DNA of 64,000 bases from Bordetella genomosp. 13 (GCF_002119665.1 NZ_CP021111.1:2914001-2978000); one strand, 5' to 3'; positions 1 through 8,429 are shown, counted from the first letter of the stretch. A program made the numbers and translations. The notes: generated from the sequence alone by a model not told the origin.

Positions 1-2
1 GC

Positions 3-2096
3 CAAGGACGTGGCTCGGCCGCCAATTCTGCCGTTTGCTATAGCCTGGGCATCACCGAAGTAGATCCTGCACGAGGAAATTGCCTTTTCGAGCGCTTCAT
101 CAGCCGCGAACGTGCCGAACCGCCCGACATCGACGTAGACTTCGAACATCACCGGCGCGAAGAGGTCATCCAATACATCTACGAGAAATATGACCGAAGC
201 CGCGCCGCACTAACCGCCGTGGTCACTACGTACCGGACGAAAAGCGCGCTCCGGGATGCAGGGCGCGCCCTAGCAATGGACCCGCTGCTGGTCGATGCAG
301 TGGCCAAGTCCCATCAATACTGGGATGGCCGCGCGAACATGGCGGCACGCCTCGCAGAATGCGGTCTCGATCCAACGTCTCCCGCAGCTCAGCAATGGAT
401 CATCCTAGCGGAGAGCCTGCTCGGATTTCCTCGGCATCTTTCTCAACATCCTGGTGGCTTCGTCATCTCCCGCGGCCCTCTTCGCCGCCTGGTGCCCATT
501 GAACCCGCCGCCATGGAAAACCGAAGCATCGTCCAATGGGACAAGGATGACCTGGACGCCCTAGGCTTGCTGAAGATTGACATCTTGGCACTCGGAATGC
601 TTTCGGTAATTCGCCGTGCCCTTGACCTGGTCAGTGCGCAGAGAGGCGAAGTGTTTGAGCTCCAGGATATTCCTGCAGAGGATGAAGCCACCTACGACAT
701 GATTTGCGCGGCTGATACCGTCGGAACGTTCCAAATCGAATCGCGAGCTCAGATGAGCATGCTGCCACGGCTGCGTCCGCGCGTCTTCTACGATCTAGTC
801 ATCCAGGTCGCAATCGTGAGACCCGGGCCAATCCAGGGCGGCATGGTCCACCCATACCTTCGTCGTCGCCAAGGGCTCGAGCCGGTGACATATCCGAGCG
901 ATGATGTCCGCGTAGCACTAGAACGCACATTGGGAGTTCCCATCTTCCAGGAACAGGTGATGCAAGTCGCCATGCGAGCAGCCGGGTTCTCTGCCGGCGA
1001 AGCTGACGAGCTCCGTCGTTCCATGGCGGCGTGGAAAAGGAAAGGTGGGCTGGACAAGTTCTACCGCAAGATCGTCGACGGCATGACGGCACGCGGCTAC
1101 GACCGCGATTTCGCGGAGCAGATCTATCAGCAGATTCACGGCTTTGGCGAATACGGCTTTCCGGAGAGCCACTCCGCCAGCTTTGCGCTGCTGGCGTACG
1201 CGAGCGCCTGGCTCAAGTGCCACGAACCCGAGGCATTCCTCGCCGCGCTTCTGAACTCTCTACCTATGGGCTTTTACAGCGCTTCTGCGCTTGTGCAGGA
1301 TGCCCGGCGTCACGGCGTCAAGGTGCTCCCAGCTGATGTCGGGACGAGCGCCTGGGAAGCGACCGTGGAGCATGCTGAAGACTCGCGGCCGGCCGTTCGC
1401 CTCGGGCTGAACCAGGTCAACGGCATGAGACAAGAGGCTGCTTATCGAATCGAGGTGGCGCGCGCGGTACGAGGATTTGATTCTGTCGCTGACCTAGGAC
1501 GGAGAGCAGACCTGGATCGCCACGACCTGCAGGTGTCCGCCGCCGCCGATGCGTTGCGCTCGATAGCCGGCGCTCGCCGTGATGCACTATGGGAGTCCGT
1601 TGTGAGTGCACCGCAGAAAGGACTGCTGCGCAATGCGGACATCCTGGAGGCGGAGCGTCCGGAACTACCTGCGATGCGGGAGGGACAAGCCCTCGTCGCT
1701 GACTACCGACATCTGGGCCTGACGCTGGGCCGACACCCACTGACGCTGCTGCGTCGGCGCTTGGCCGAAATGCGCTTCTCCCGGTCGTCGGAATTGCGCG
1801 CAATGCCAAATCGCAGACTCGTTCGCGCGGCCGGTATTGTGACGATCCGGCAGCGTCCAGGCACATCGCAAGGGGTCGTTTTCGTAACCCTGGAGGATGA
1901 GGATGGCGTGACGAACTTGATTGTGCGACCTGCGTTGGTCGAACGTCAGCGTTCTGAGTTGCTTACCTCCCGCTTGCTTGGCGCATACGGCACGTGGCAG
2001 TCGGAACACGGTGTGCAGCATCTGGTGGTGGGCCGGCTGGTAGATCTGACGCACCTGCTCGGCGAACTGGAGACAGTCAGTCGCGACTTTCGCTAA
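3..2096 (+). CDS. dnaE2: Error-prone DNA polymerase III alpha subunit DnaE2/ImuC (5' end outside window)
   Basis: Translesion replicative-type polymerase that works with ImuA/ImuB in SOS mutagenesis. The reading frame is open from base 3, so the gene starts upstream; 697 residues are visible of the roughly 1050 usual for DnaE2, with the PHP domain and first part of the palm missing. Visible hallmarks are the nucleotide-binding GRGSAANS motif at the very start, the catalytic PDIDVDF aspartates shortly after, the third palm acidic residue in LLKIDILALGML (codons near 560-600), the helix-hairpin-helix region and a C-terminal OB domain ending in SRDFR, the usual DnaE2 terminus. A GTG at 219 is only an internal valine codon. 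imuA and imuB, normally just upstream, would lie outside the window. Identity is strong; whether the cassette belongs to the accessory block or to the chromosome cannot be told. Confidence 0.93.
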   Translation, partial: QGRGSAANSAVCYSLGITEVDPARGNCLFERFISRERAEPPDIDVDFEHHRREEVIQYIYEKYDRSRAALTAVVTTYRTKSALRDAGRALAMDPLLVDAVAKSHQYWDGRANMAARLAECGLDPTSPAAQQWIILAESLLGFPRHLSQHPGGFVISRGPLRRLVPIEPAAMENRSIVQWDKDDLDALGLLKIDILALGMLSVIRRALDLVSAQRGEVFELQDIPAEDEATYDMICAADTVGTFQIESRAQMSMLPRLRPRVFYDLVIQVAIVRPGPIQGGMVHPYLRRRQGLEPVTYPSDDVRVALERTLGVPIFQEQVMQVAMRAAGFSAGEADELRRSMAAWKRKGGLDKFYRKIVDGMTARGYDRDFAEQIYQQIHGFGEYGFPESHSASFALLAYASAWLKCHEPEAFLAALLNSLPMGFYSASALVQDARRHGVKVLPADVGTSAWEATVEHAEDSRPAVRLGLNQVNGMRQEAAYRIEVARAVRGFDSVADLGRRADLDRHDLQVSAAADALRSIAGARRDALWESVVSAPQKGLLRNADILEAERPELPAMREGQALVADYRHLGLTLGRHPLTLLRRRLAEMRFSRSSELRAMPNRRLVRAAGIVTIRQRPGTSQGVVFVTLEDEDGVTNLIVRPALVERQRSELLTSRLLGAYGTWQSEHGVQHLVVGRLVDLTHLLGELETVSRDFR

Positions 2097-2234
2097 GCAC
2101 TGAAGTCTACGTACTGCAGAAGAACGGTCAGAGCTGCCACATCTCGCCCGGCCGCTTGGAAAGTCTATTTTTCTTCACCCATATATCACCTCACTGAGCA
2201 CGCCCCCGTGTGCCATCACATCCATGAGGCTGAT

Positions 2235-2603
2235 ATGTCCCTCCCTTTTCCCTCTTCATCCCCCCCTCCCTCTTGCCCCCGCTGCCACTCGACCCGCGTC
2301 ATCACTCATGACTACGCCCGAACCGCGGGCAGTGTCGTCGGTGGTGTAGCCGGCGCGGGCGGCGCTGCCGCCGCCGCAATGGCTGGTGCTCAAACCGGCA
2401 CCGCCGTCGGTGCGTTCGCTGGCCCGCCCGGCGCATTCCTTGGCGGCATCGCCGGCGCGTTGATGGGCGCGCTGTTCGGCGCCGTAGCCGGTTCCACCGC
2501 TGGAGGCGCGGTCGGCGAAGTCATCGACGACACGTTGCTCGACAACTTCGAGTGCAAAGACTGCGGTCATACCTTCGGCCACAAGAAGTTGTCCCAAGGC
2601 TGA
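2235..2603 (+). CDS. Small glycine-zipper membrane protein with split zinc ribbon
   Basis: A 122-residue protein of unknown function. The start at 2235 is preferred over an in-frame ATG at 2208 because GAGG sits seven bases before it. Two CxxC pairs (C14/C17 and C107/C110) are separated by about 60 residues of Gly/Ala-rich sequence with repeated small-x3-small spacing, typical of glycine-zipper membrane hairpins. The two CxxC knuckles at the termini could together form one zinc ribbon on the cytoplasmic face, with the hairpin in the membrane between them. This architecture is read from sequence; the function is not known. It is followed by a strong terminator and so is probably monocistronic. 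Confidence 0.6.
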   Translation: MSLPFPSSSPPPSCPRCHSTRVITHDYARTAGSVVGGVAGAGGAAAAAMAGAQTGTAVGAFAGPPGAFLGGIAGALMGALFGAVAGSTAGGAVGEVIDDTLLDNFECKDCGHTFGHKKLSQG

Positions 2604-2637
2604 CCAGCCGCCTTCTGCTTTTCCTCTCTGCATAGAT

Positions 2638-2668
2638 GCCTACAGCCCTGACCGGGCTGTAGGCGTTT
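2638..2668 (+). terminator. Rho-independent terminator after the split zinc-ribbon gene
   Basis: Perfect 11-bp inverted repeat (GCCTACAGCCC / GGGCTGTAGGC) with a 5-base loop followed by GTTTTG. It lies 35 bases after the stop codon at 2603. Confidence 0.8.
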
Positions 2669-2708
2669 TGCGTTCCATGTCCCTCAATCTCATTTCAAGG
2701 AGCACACC

Positions 2709-3674
2709 ATGCACCTCGTACAAACGATGGCCTATGTCGGCCAACAACCCTGGCACGGCTTGGGCAACCAACTATCCCCGAACTCACCGCTGGAAGTCTG
2801 GGCGCAACAGGCCGGGATGGCTTGGCACATCGAGTCGGCGGATGTGCGCTACGTCGCCAACGATGACGGTCTCGGCTCCATTCATGCTTTCCCCGAACAG
2901 AAGGTGCTGTACCGCTCGGACACCAAGGCCCCGCTCTCGGTCGTGTCCAAGCGCTTCCAAGTCGTGCAGCCGCATGACGTCCTGGAGTTCTACCGCGACC
3001 TCACCGAAGCGGGCGGCTTCGAGCTGGAGACCGCTGGCGTCCTAAAAGAAGGCCGCAAGCTGTGGGCACTGGCCAAGACCGGCCAAAGCGCTTGCCTCAA
3101 AGGCCGTGACCGGGTGAACGGCTATCTGCTGCTGGCCACTGCCTGCGACGGCACGCTGGCGACCACGGCGCAATTCACGTCCGTTCGCGTGGTCTGCAAC
3201 AACACCCTTGCCATTGCCTTGCGCGATGGCGATGGCGTAGTTAAGGTCCCCCACCGCAGTCAGTTCGATCCGCAAGCGGTCAAGCGCCAGCTCGGCATCG
3301 CGGTATCCGGCTGGGATGCTTTCTTGGCCCGCATAAAGGCGCTGGCCGAATGCAAGGTGAAGGACGATGCCGTAGAAGCGTTCCTTAAGCGCGTGCTGAC
3401 CTATCCGGTCAATCCCGGCACCGAGGGCAATGCCACCGCCGTCAACGACCGCGCCATGAAGACCGTGCAGGAACTTTACGCAGGCCGGGGCAAGGGTGCT
3501 GAGATGGCGTCGACATCCGGCACGGCCTGGGGGCTGCTGAACAGCGTCACGGAATACGTCGATCACCACCGTCGCGCCCGATCCAGCGATCACCGGCTGG
3601 ATGCAGCCTGGTTTGGCGCGGGCGCTGCCCTCAAGCAGAAAGCTTTGGACGAGGCATTGAAGCTGGTGGCGTGA
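2709..3674 (+). CDS. DUF932 family protein (phage/plasmid-associated)
   Basis: A 321-residue DUF932 protein, a family found mainly on integrative elements, plasmids and phages and without an established biochemical role. The opening motif PWHGLGNQL and the later segments on acquisition of cell-wall-like core (VRVVCNNTLAIAL, residues about 155-170) are family signatures. An AAGGAG sequence precedes the ATG. It is the first of three consecutive plus-strand genes (DUF932, YqaJ exonuclease, Gp3-like) that form a recombination/maintenance module of mobile elements. The family call is firm; function is not assigned. Confidence 0.8.
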   Translation: MHLVQTMAYVGQQPWHGLGNQLSPNSPLEVWAQQAGMAWHIESADVRYVANDDGLGSIHAFPEQKVLYRSDTKAPLSVVSKRFQVVQPHDVLEFYRDLTEAGGFELETAGVLKEGRKLWALAKTGQSACLKGRDRVNGYLLLATACDGTLATTAQFTSVRVVCNNTLAIALRDGDGVVKVPHRSQFDPQAVKRQLGIAVSGWDAFLARIKALAECKVKDDAVEAFLKRVLTYPVNPGTEGNATAVNDRAMKTVQELYAGRGKGAEMASTSGTAWGLLNSVTEYVDHHRRARSSDHRLDAAWFGAGAALKQKALDEALKLVA

Positions 3675-3710
3675 ATCAGCTCAACAGGCATTGCCTCACA
3701 TCCCCATGAA

Positions 3711-3737
3711 CCCGGCAGCGCACATGCGCTGGCCGGG
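3711..3737 (+). terminator. Hairpin between DUF932 and YqaJ genes
   Basis: Interrupted inverted repeat CCCGGCAGCGCA / TGCGCTGGCCGGG with a two-base loop, followed by CTTCTTCATTATT. It could end part of the upstream transcript; the T-run is imperfect. Confidence 0.45.
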
Positions 3738-3763
3738 CTTCTTCATTATTGGAGGTTTCCATC

Positions 3764-4753
3764 ATGGCTTTACCGAAACGCAGATCCGACAACCGGCCCG
3801 CCCTGCGCCTGATCGACACCCGCAAGATCGAGCGCGCCGACTGGCTGGAAGTGCGCAAGCAAGGCATTGGCGGTTCCGACGCGGCTGCGGCCGTCGGCCT
3901 GTCTCCCTACAAGTCCCCGCTCGAACTCTGGATGGAGAAGACGGGCCGCGATGCCGGCCTGCCCAAGATCGACCCGAAGGACACGGCCCACCCGACGTAT
4001 TGGGGCACGTACCTGGAACCCATTGTGGCGGCGGCCTACACGCAGCAGACAAGCAACCGCGTGCGCAAGGTCAACTCAGTCCTGCAACACCCGAAATTCC
4101 CCTTCATGCTCGCCAACCTCGACCGGGAAGTAATCGGCACGCCGCTCGTGCAACTGCTGGAATGCAAGACAGCGGGCGAGTTCGGTGCCAAGCTCTGGCA
4201 AGACGGCGTGCCCGAATACGTGCAGCTCCAGGTACAGCATCAGCTCGCCGTCACCGGCAAACAGGCCGCGCACGTGGCCGTGCTGCTCTGCGGCCAGAAG
4301 CTAGAAATCCATCTCATCCGGCGCGAGGACGAACTAATCTCCCGGCTCATCGCGCTGGAAGCGCGCTTCTGGGAATACGTCACAACCGACATCCCGCCGC
4401 CTGCGGACGGCTCCGATTCGGCGGATCGCGCCTTGCGTGTGCTGTACCCCGGCAACGCCCCTGCCGTGGACTTCAGCGACGACCGCAACCTGTCGGCCAC
4501 GTTCGCTGAGCTGGTCAGCCTGCGCGCAGACATCAAGGCCAGGGAAGCACAGGCCGAAAAGCTCAAGCAAGTCATCCAGCAGGCGATGGGCGATGCGTCC
4601 GAGGCCCGATTCGGGACGGGTCGTGTGCTGTTTCGACGCAGCCAGGACAGCACGACGATCGACACAGATCTCTTGTTGCTGAACCATCCCGAGCTGGCCG
4701 TCGAATACGCCGCCACCAAGCCCGGCACGCGCCGGTTTCTGATCCGCGATTGA
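3764..4753 (+). CDS. YqaJ-type viral recombinase / lambda-exonuclease-like nuclease
   Basis: A 329-residue member of the YqaJ (PD-D/ExK superfamily) alkaline exonucleases that resect DNA ends for phage-type recombination. Visible motifs are the GIGGSDAAA signature near residue 30, YKSPLELW, the catalytic Asp in LANLDR and the E-x-K pair in LLECKTA (about residues 120-145), and the QLQVQHQL helix that follows in this family. The start was moved to the ATG at 3764 because GGAGG at 3751-3755 is its ribosome binding site; a TTG at 3749 is in frame but too close. The C-terminal about 90 residues form a coiled segment (REAQAEKLKQ). No RecT/Beta annealing partner is next to it in this window. Confidence 0.85.
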   Translation: MALPKRRSDNRPALRLIDTRKIERADWLEVRKQGIGGSDAAAAVGLSPYKSPLELWMEKTGRDAGLPKIDPKDTAHPTYWGTYLEPIVAAAYTQQTSNRVRKVNSVLQHPKFPFMLANLDREVIGTPLVQLLECKTAGEFGAKLWQDGVPEYVQLQVQHQLAVTGKQAAHVAVLLCGQKLEIHLIRREDELISRLIALEARFWEYVTTDIPPPADGSDSADRALRVLYPGNAPAVDFSDDRNLSATFAELVSLRADIKAREAQAEKLKQVIQQAMGDASEARFGTGRVLFRRSQDSTTIDTDLLLLNHPELAVEYAATKPGTRRFLIRD

Positions 4754-4781
4754 TCCACCCCGACTGTCACAGGAGAACACC

Positions 4782-5693
4782 ATGCTCAAGGGCCTGGCGA
4801 TCACGCCGCCCGTGGTTGGACGGATTTCCATTGGCCGCGTAGTCGAGAAGAACGGCAAGCGGCTTCCCGAGAAGGACGACCAATTCACTATCACTACCCA
4901 GGTGCAGACCCGCGACGGCTGGCTGCTCCACCCCCAAGACGAGGCGCAGCGCAAGCAACATGGCGGTGACAAGCTGCGCTCCATCGACATCCTGCTCCCC
5001 TTCAATGACCCAGACTTAAACCTGCGCGCCGAGTACGCGTACTTCGACCGGGGAGACGGTCGCCCGATCTGCATCGGCGACGGCGAAACCTGCCGGCGAG
5101 ACACCGACGAAGGAATGCAGACCATGCCCTGCTACACGCCGGACAACTGCGGCTTTCACAACCGAGAGTGCAAACCCTACGGCCGTCTGTACGTCGTCAT
5201 TGGCGATCAGGACGAACTGGGCACCTTCGTACTCAGAACGACTTCGTACAACTCGATCAGGACGCTAGCAGCTCGCATGCGCTATTTCCACGCTGTCTCG
5301 GGCGGCCTGCTGGCCTGCATGCCCTTGGAACTGCGCCTGCGCGGTAAGTCCACCACCCAGAGCTTTCGCACTGCTATCTATTACGTTGATCTGGTCATCG
5401 GCTATGGCATGACGTTGGCAGAAGCTATCCGCGATGCACAGCGGCTTGACGCCCAGCGGCGGGAAGCTGGTTTCGATCAGGACGCACTGGACAAGGCAGC
5501 TCGGCTCGGGTTTGCGAACGGCGCATTCGAGGAGTCTGTCGAGGATGTACCAGCAGTTGTCGAGGAGTTCTTTCCCGATGCAAAGGCGACGGACCTCGCT
5601 TCCAAGCTGGAGGCAAAGGCTGGCCGACTCGGCTCCTCGGCTGCCCGGACGACGTCGACACGGGCCGCTGCTACCGGAACCGGTTCCGCTTGA
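4782..5693 (+). CDS. Gp3-like / recombination-directionality-factor-like protein (often annotated hydrolase or metal-binding)
   Basis: A 303-residue protein of a family common in ICEs and genomic islands, described either as a putative metal-binding protein or as recombination-directionality-factor-like (Gp3-like). A four-cysteine region around residues 93-125 (ICIGDGETC ... PCYTPDNCGFHNRECKPYG) could bind zinc. The remainder contains the conserved LRTTSYNS and GLLACMPLELRL segments. A ribosome binding site (AGGAG) is 7-8 bases before the ATG. Its 3' end overlaps the end of the convergent Xre gene by about 23 bases. An RDF role is family-based inference; no integrase is visible in the window to pair with it. 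Confidence 0.6.
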   Translation: MLKGLAITPPVVGRISIGRVVEKNGKRLPEKDDQFTITTQVQTRDGWLLHPQDEAQRKQHGGDKLRSIDILLPFNDPDLNLRAEYAYFDRGDGRPICIGDGETCRRDTDEGMQTMPCYTPDNCGFHNRECKPYGRLYVVIGDQDELGTFVLRTTSYNSIRTLAARMRYFHAVSGGLLACMPLELRLRGKSTTQSFRTAIYYVDLVIGYGMTLAEAIRDAQRLDAQRREAGFDQDALDKAARLGFANGAFEESVEDVPAVVEEFFPDAKATDLASKLEAKAGRLGSSAARTTSTRAAATGTGSA

Positions 5694-6000
5694 TCTCAGG
5701 CGGCGTCGCCGCATTGGCCCTGCGGTCACCCGTGGGTGCCAATGAGACATCCCCCAACGGTTCGAATAGCTCGGCCAAAGTCACACCCAGCACATGACAG
5801 ATGCTCGCCAAGGTTTCGACTGAAGGATTGGCAAGCCCCCTCTCGATGGCCGAAATGTACGTCCGGTCTACGTGCGCTTCGAACGCCAGGGTCTCCTGCG
5901 ACTTTTCGGCGGCGTGACGGCACTGTTTGACCCGCTTGCCCAGGGCAATGGAGATAGGGGCCGGCTGTGCGGCAGAGGTCGTGGGACGTCGAGTAGCCAT
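5671..6000 (-). CDS. Xre-family transcriptional regulator
   Basis: A 109-residue protein with a single Cro/C1-type helix-turn-helix spanning about residues 18-78 (LGKRVKQCR ... ETLAFEAHVDRTYISAIERG ... VETLASICHVLGV). There is no peptidase or ligand domain, so it is a simple DNA-binding repressor type. It is convergent with the Gp3-like gene and divergent from the small zinc-finger gene at 6157; the intergenic space contains a short palindrome suited to autoregulation. It may control the flanking element genes. Confidence 0.85.
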   Translation of the reverse strand: MATRRPTTSAAQPAPISIALGKRVKQCRHAAEKSQETLAFEAHVDRTYISAIERGLANPSVETLASICHVLGVTLAELFEPLGDVSLAPTGDRRANAATPPEIKRNRFR

Positions 6001-6016
6001 GACTTGGCAGAATGCC

Positions 6017-6029
6017 TAGTCGAAGACTA
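6017..6029. promoter_or_regulatory. Candidate operator palindrome in Xre divergent promoter region
   Basis: TAGTC-GAA-GACTA inverted repeat 17 bases upstream of the Xre start, followed by a second short palindrome AACGACGTT. Position between divergent genes suggests an autoregulatory operator. This is inference only. Confidence 0.35.
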
Positions 6030-6156
6030 ATTAACGACGTTATAAACTCTTCAATATTTGTTGACTATATTCTACTATTCGAAGCGCCAGCCAATCCTGC
6101 CAGGATTGGCCGGCACAAGAGTTCGATCACAACCTTTTGAGACTAAAGAGGAAGTT

Positions 6157-6321
6157 ATGGCAAAAAAGTGCGGTGAATGTGGCGGAAAGGGCAACGTCGA
6201 ATGCCCCTTGGAGTACGGCACGGATCGTCACCCGAGCAGTTGCCCGAGTTGCAGCGGCGGAAACCGCGTGACGTGCCCTGACTGCGGCGGCACGGGCAAG
6301 TCTGACGAGGACGATGACTGA
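6157..6321 (+). CDS. Small DnaJ-type zinc-finger (CxxCxG) protein
   Basis: A 54-residue protein made almost entirely of CxxCxG-like knuckles: CGECGGKG at the N terminus, CPSCSGG in the middle and CPDCGGTG near the end, with an acidic tail. This pattern matches the cysteine-rich zinc domain of DnaJ and of many small mobile-element proteins. The ATG at 6157 has GAGGAAG immediately upstream; the longer open frame from 6058 has no such site. It is a likely zinc-binding protein, with no function assigned. Confidence 0.65.
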   Translation: MAKKCGECGGKGNVECPLEYGTDRHPSSCPSCSGGNRVTCPDCGGTGKSDEDDD

Positions 6322-6360
6322 AGCGATGTCCAACGTCATCACGCTGTCGAACACAACGCC

Positions 6361-6552
6361 ATGAAATTCTTCAGCCTCAAGGATCGTCTTGACGACGTCA
6401 AGTGGTCATCAACTGCTGGCGGCAAGGTCGTCAGCGGCACGAAGCTACTAGGTGCCGTCGTCGCCAACACGGCCATCGGCGTCGGCAAGGTTGCCGTTGC
6501 AGCTGCTCCCCTCGTCAAAAAGCGTATCGACGAAGAAAAGCGGAAGCGCTGA
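6361..6552 (+). CDS. Small hypothetical protein
   Basis: A 63-residue basic protein with a central hydrophobic stretch (LLGAVVANTAIGVGKVAVAAAPL) and a lysine/arginine-rich tail (VKKRIDEEKRKR). It could be a small inner-membrane-associated peptide. It starts 39 bases after the zinc-finger gene and is directly followed by a terminator, so the two probably share a transcript. No family was recognised. Confidence 0.5.
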   Translation: MKFFSLKDRLDDVKWSSTAGGKVVSGTKLLGAVVANTAIGVGKVAVAAAPLVKKRIDEEKRKR

Positions 6553-6572
6553 CACGATCCTCCCCAAACCCC

Positions 6573-6596
6573 GGCCTGCGCATGCGGGCCTTTTTT
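6573..6596 (+). terminator. Rho-independent terminator
   Basis: GGCCTGCG-CA-TGCGGGCC hairpin (two G-T pairs) immediately followed by six T residues. It ends the 6157-6552 gene pair. Confidence 0.8.
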
Positions 6597-6613
6597 CACT
6601 CTGCGAACACATG

Positions 6614-6943
6614 ATGAACATCAAACAACTCGTACTTGCCATTGGCTTGGCAGGTTTCTCCTTGGCGTCGGCGGCAGACGAGGCACCTTTCGAAGTCTCC
6701 CTTGTGAGCATCCAGAACGTGCCGGTCATCCAACTTGAGTCCGTGGCAGATAGCGTCACGCTGACGGGATACAAGGTCAACCGCGGCAACTGCGGCAACG
6801 CTTTCATCAACCAGGTGTACAACCCGCCATCGAAGTTTCAGTACGGAGAAGCGACCAAGATCTTTGCTCACAACTGCAAGGTTCGGGAGGTTGTTCTCGA
6901 TACTGACCAAGGTAGCTTCACCTACACCTTCAGTCGGCAGTAG
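6614..6943 (+). CDS. Small secreted hypothetical protein
   Basis: A 109-residue protein beginning MNIKQLVLAIGLAGFSLASAADE, a typical Sec signal peptide with cleavage predicted after the ASA. The mature part has two cysteines (in RGNCGNAF and HNCKVRE) that could form a disulfide and ends in an aromatic residue-rich strand. An alternative ATG lies one codon upstream at 6611. No family was recognised. It and the next gene are both small exported proteins inside the accessory block. Confidence 0.55.
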   Translation: MNIKQLVLAIGLAGFSLASAADEAPFEVSLVSIQNVPVIQLESVADSVTLTGYKVNRGNCGNAFINQVYNPPSKFQYGEATKIFAHNCKVREVVLDTDQGSFTYTFSRQ

Positions 6944-7046
6944 CGCCATGCCCATGGGCGCTCACGAAGGAGCGCAGCACCAGCAACACACACCTTCTCG
7001 AGCGCCCAAGCCGCACCAGCAACCAGCACCGTTAGGATCAAGTGTT

Positions 7047-7499
7047 ATGCAAATAATAGTCACCCTCCGGATTTCTGCCATTCTTGTCGCTGCCATCGCG
7101 ACCCCTGTTGTCGCCTCGGCTGAGTGTGCACACAGCGCCAAGGAAGTCTTTTTCTGCGAAGCCTCGAAAGGCAGGGTCATCCAAGTATGCGACGCAGGCA
7201 AGACTATCGAGTACACGTTTGGAACGCCCAAGCAACCGGACATCGTCCTGGCCGCCGAAAGGGACAAGGTGACGACGCGGCAGTGGAGCGGCATGGGACC
7301 AATGGCCTACAACGTCCGCGTGCCGAATGGCGGCACATCCTATACCGTCTTCTGGTCTTCCGACAGGGACCCTAGCCATTCCCCTGATGCTGGCGTGGAG
7401 GTGGAGATCAACGGGAAGGTGGCCGCGACGGTTCAATGTCTTGCTAAGAGGCCTATCCGTAACGGCATGGAGGATGTGGACCTCCAACTTGCGCAATAA
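7047..7499 (+). CDS. Secreted hypothetical protein with disulfide-prone N terminus
   Basis: A 150-residue exported protein. The start at 7047 gives a clean signal peptide (MQIIVTLRISAILVAAIATP...ASA), whereas the longer open frame would bury it. The mature domain has paired cysteines (AECAH, FFCEAS, QVCDAGK, VQCLAK) and beta-strand-like alternation, resembling small periplasmic lysozyme-inhibitor-like or adhesin-like folds, but no family could be assigned with confidence. A perfect 10-bp hairpin terminator follows. Confidence 0.55.
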   Translation: MQIIVTLRISAILVAAIATPVVASAECAHSAKEVFFCEASKGRVIQVCDAGKTIEYTFGTPKQPDIVLAAERDKVTTRQWSGMGPMAYNVRVPNGGTSYTVFWSSDRDPSHSPDAGVEVEINGKVAATVQCLAKRPIRNGMEDVDLQLAQ

Positions 7500-7512
7500 G
7501 CGGCGTCAACGG

Positions 7513-7542
7513 CAGAGGACATCTCCATGATGTCCTCTGTTT
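7513..7542 (+). terminator. Terminator hairpin after the secreted protein gene
   Basis: CAGAGGACAT / ATGTCCTCTG perfect inverted repeat with a 7-base loop followed by TTTG. Confidence 0.65.
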
Positions 7543-7557
7543 GACATCGCAGTCTGA

Positions 7558-8115
7558 TCAACGCAACTCGCTTGTACCGAACGTGCGCGTTCTAGGCCGA
7601 CGTTCCGTGATTCGCTGATCGGGCTTTCCCATGTAGCGAATAATCGTGCGTATCGCATCGCGGCACGCCTTATCCTTGCGATTCACCTGGCCTACCCCCA
7701 CAGGCAACCCACGCTCTGTGAAGCTAGCCTTGTCTGCGTTGCTATTCCAGTATGCGCCGGCGCCGCCAGTAATCACCGTCTCCCAGTAGTGACCGATGCG
7801 CTTGGCTATGTAGACATCTGCGCGATGATCACCCGCATAGAAGAGCAGAAGGTGGATGTGCAGCCCGGCCTTTCCGCCTTCCTCGATCTTCCAGATATAC
7901 CCTTGGATTCCTTGTAGCAGAGGGTTGCTCTCGATGTTTTTCAGTAGTCTGTCGCGATCTCGGCGCAGATCATCGATTGTGACGTCATCTCGACACTGGG
8001 CCTTGTAGTTCAAAGTGAGGAAGAGAACGAGGTAGCGGGAACGCTTCTCGAACAATCGCTCTTCAAGTGCGATGCCTCGTGCTTCCAATCGGCTGCTTCG
8101 ATGGTCACCGTTCAT
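7558..8115 (-). CDS. Inovirus Gp2 / YagK-YfjJ type HUH replication-like protein
   Basis: A 185-residue protein of the family shared by inovirus gene 2 and E. coli prophage proteins YagK/YfjJ. It carries the core LFLTLNYK strand near residue 30 and a GLHIHLLLF motif near residue 83, matching the HUH histidine cluster (HIH) of rolling-circle Rep/relaxase enzymes, followed by a conserved region ending IIRYMGKPDQR. AGGAGA precedes the ATG. It is transcribed with the upstream AlpA gene on the same strand, 314 bases apart, a common pairing in P4-like satellites and islands. Nuclease activity is inferred; a catalytic tyrosine was not established. Confidence 0.72.
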   Translation of the reverse strand: MNGDHRSSRLEARGIALEERLFEKRSRYLVLFLTLNYKAQCRDDVTIDDLRRDRDRLLKNIESNPLLQGIQGYIWKIEEGGKAGLHIHLLLFYAGDHRADVYIAKRIGHYWETVITGGAGAYWNSNADKASFTERGLPVGVGQVNRKDKACRDAIRTIIRYMGKPDQRITERRPRTRTFGTSELR

Positions 8116-8429
8116 GTTGAATCTCCTGTGTTAGGTTCAACAGATCGGCTATGCCACTAGGAATATATTTTCGTAAGCTAACGACCGAGCCTATCTAGCT
8201 CTGTTCCGTTTCCTTGGAGAGGCTCTTCTTTCTTTCTTTCTTACTTATTCCATAAGAAGCAACGAGGCCCACTCCATGGCAATTGCTTCGAACGCTCGGT
8301 TAGGCCATTAATCTTCCGCATCTGCCCCCCATAGACAACGTCAGGCAGACGGGTAGTTATCGCCCCCAAGCTACGCATAGACATGATCGGGAGGGCTATC
8401 CCTACCGATCATGTCCTCTTGCTGGTCAG
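8116..8429. other. Non-coding spacer between AlpA and Gp2 genes
   Basis: No plausible gene on either strand. It contains a TCTTTC-type pyrimidine run near 8228-8244 and the long hairpin described separately, and presumably holds the Gp2-gene promoter. Confidence 0.6.
8380..8415 (-). repeat. Long inverted repeat (hairpin) downstream of AlpA gene
   Basis: GACATGATCGG and its exact complement CCGATCATGTC flank an inner AGGG-CTAT-CCCT stem, giving an almost continuous 16-bp helix with a four-base loop. There is no T-run on either side. It could be a transcript-end structure, a regulator site or an origin-like hairpin for the HUH protein. Confidence 0.6.

Noticed and set aside
219..221. GTG as a start of a 625-residue polymerase
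   Set aside because: The frame is open to base 3 and encodes polymerase motifs before 219, so the gene is 5'-truncated by the window.
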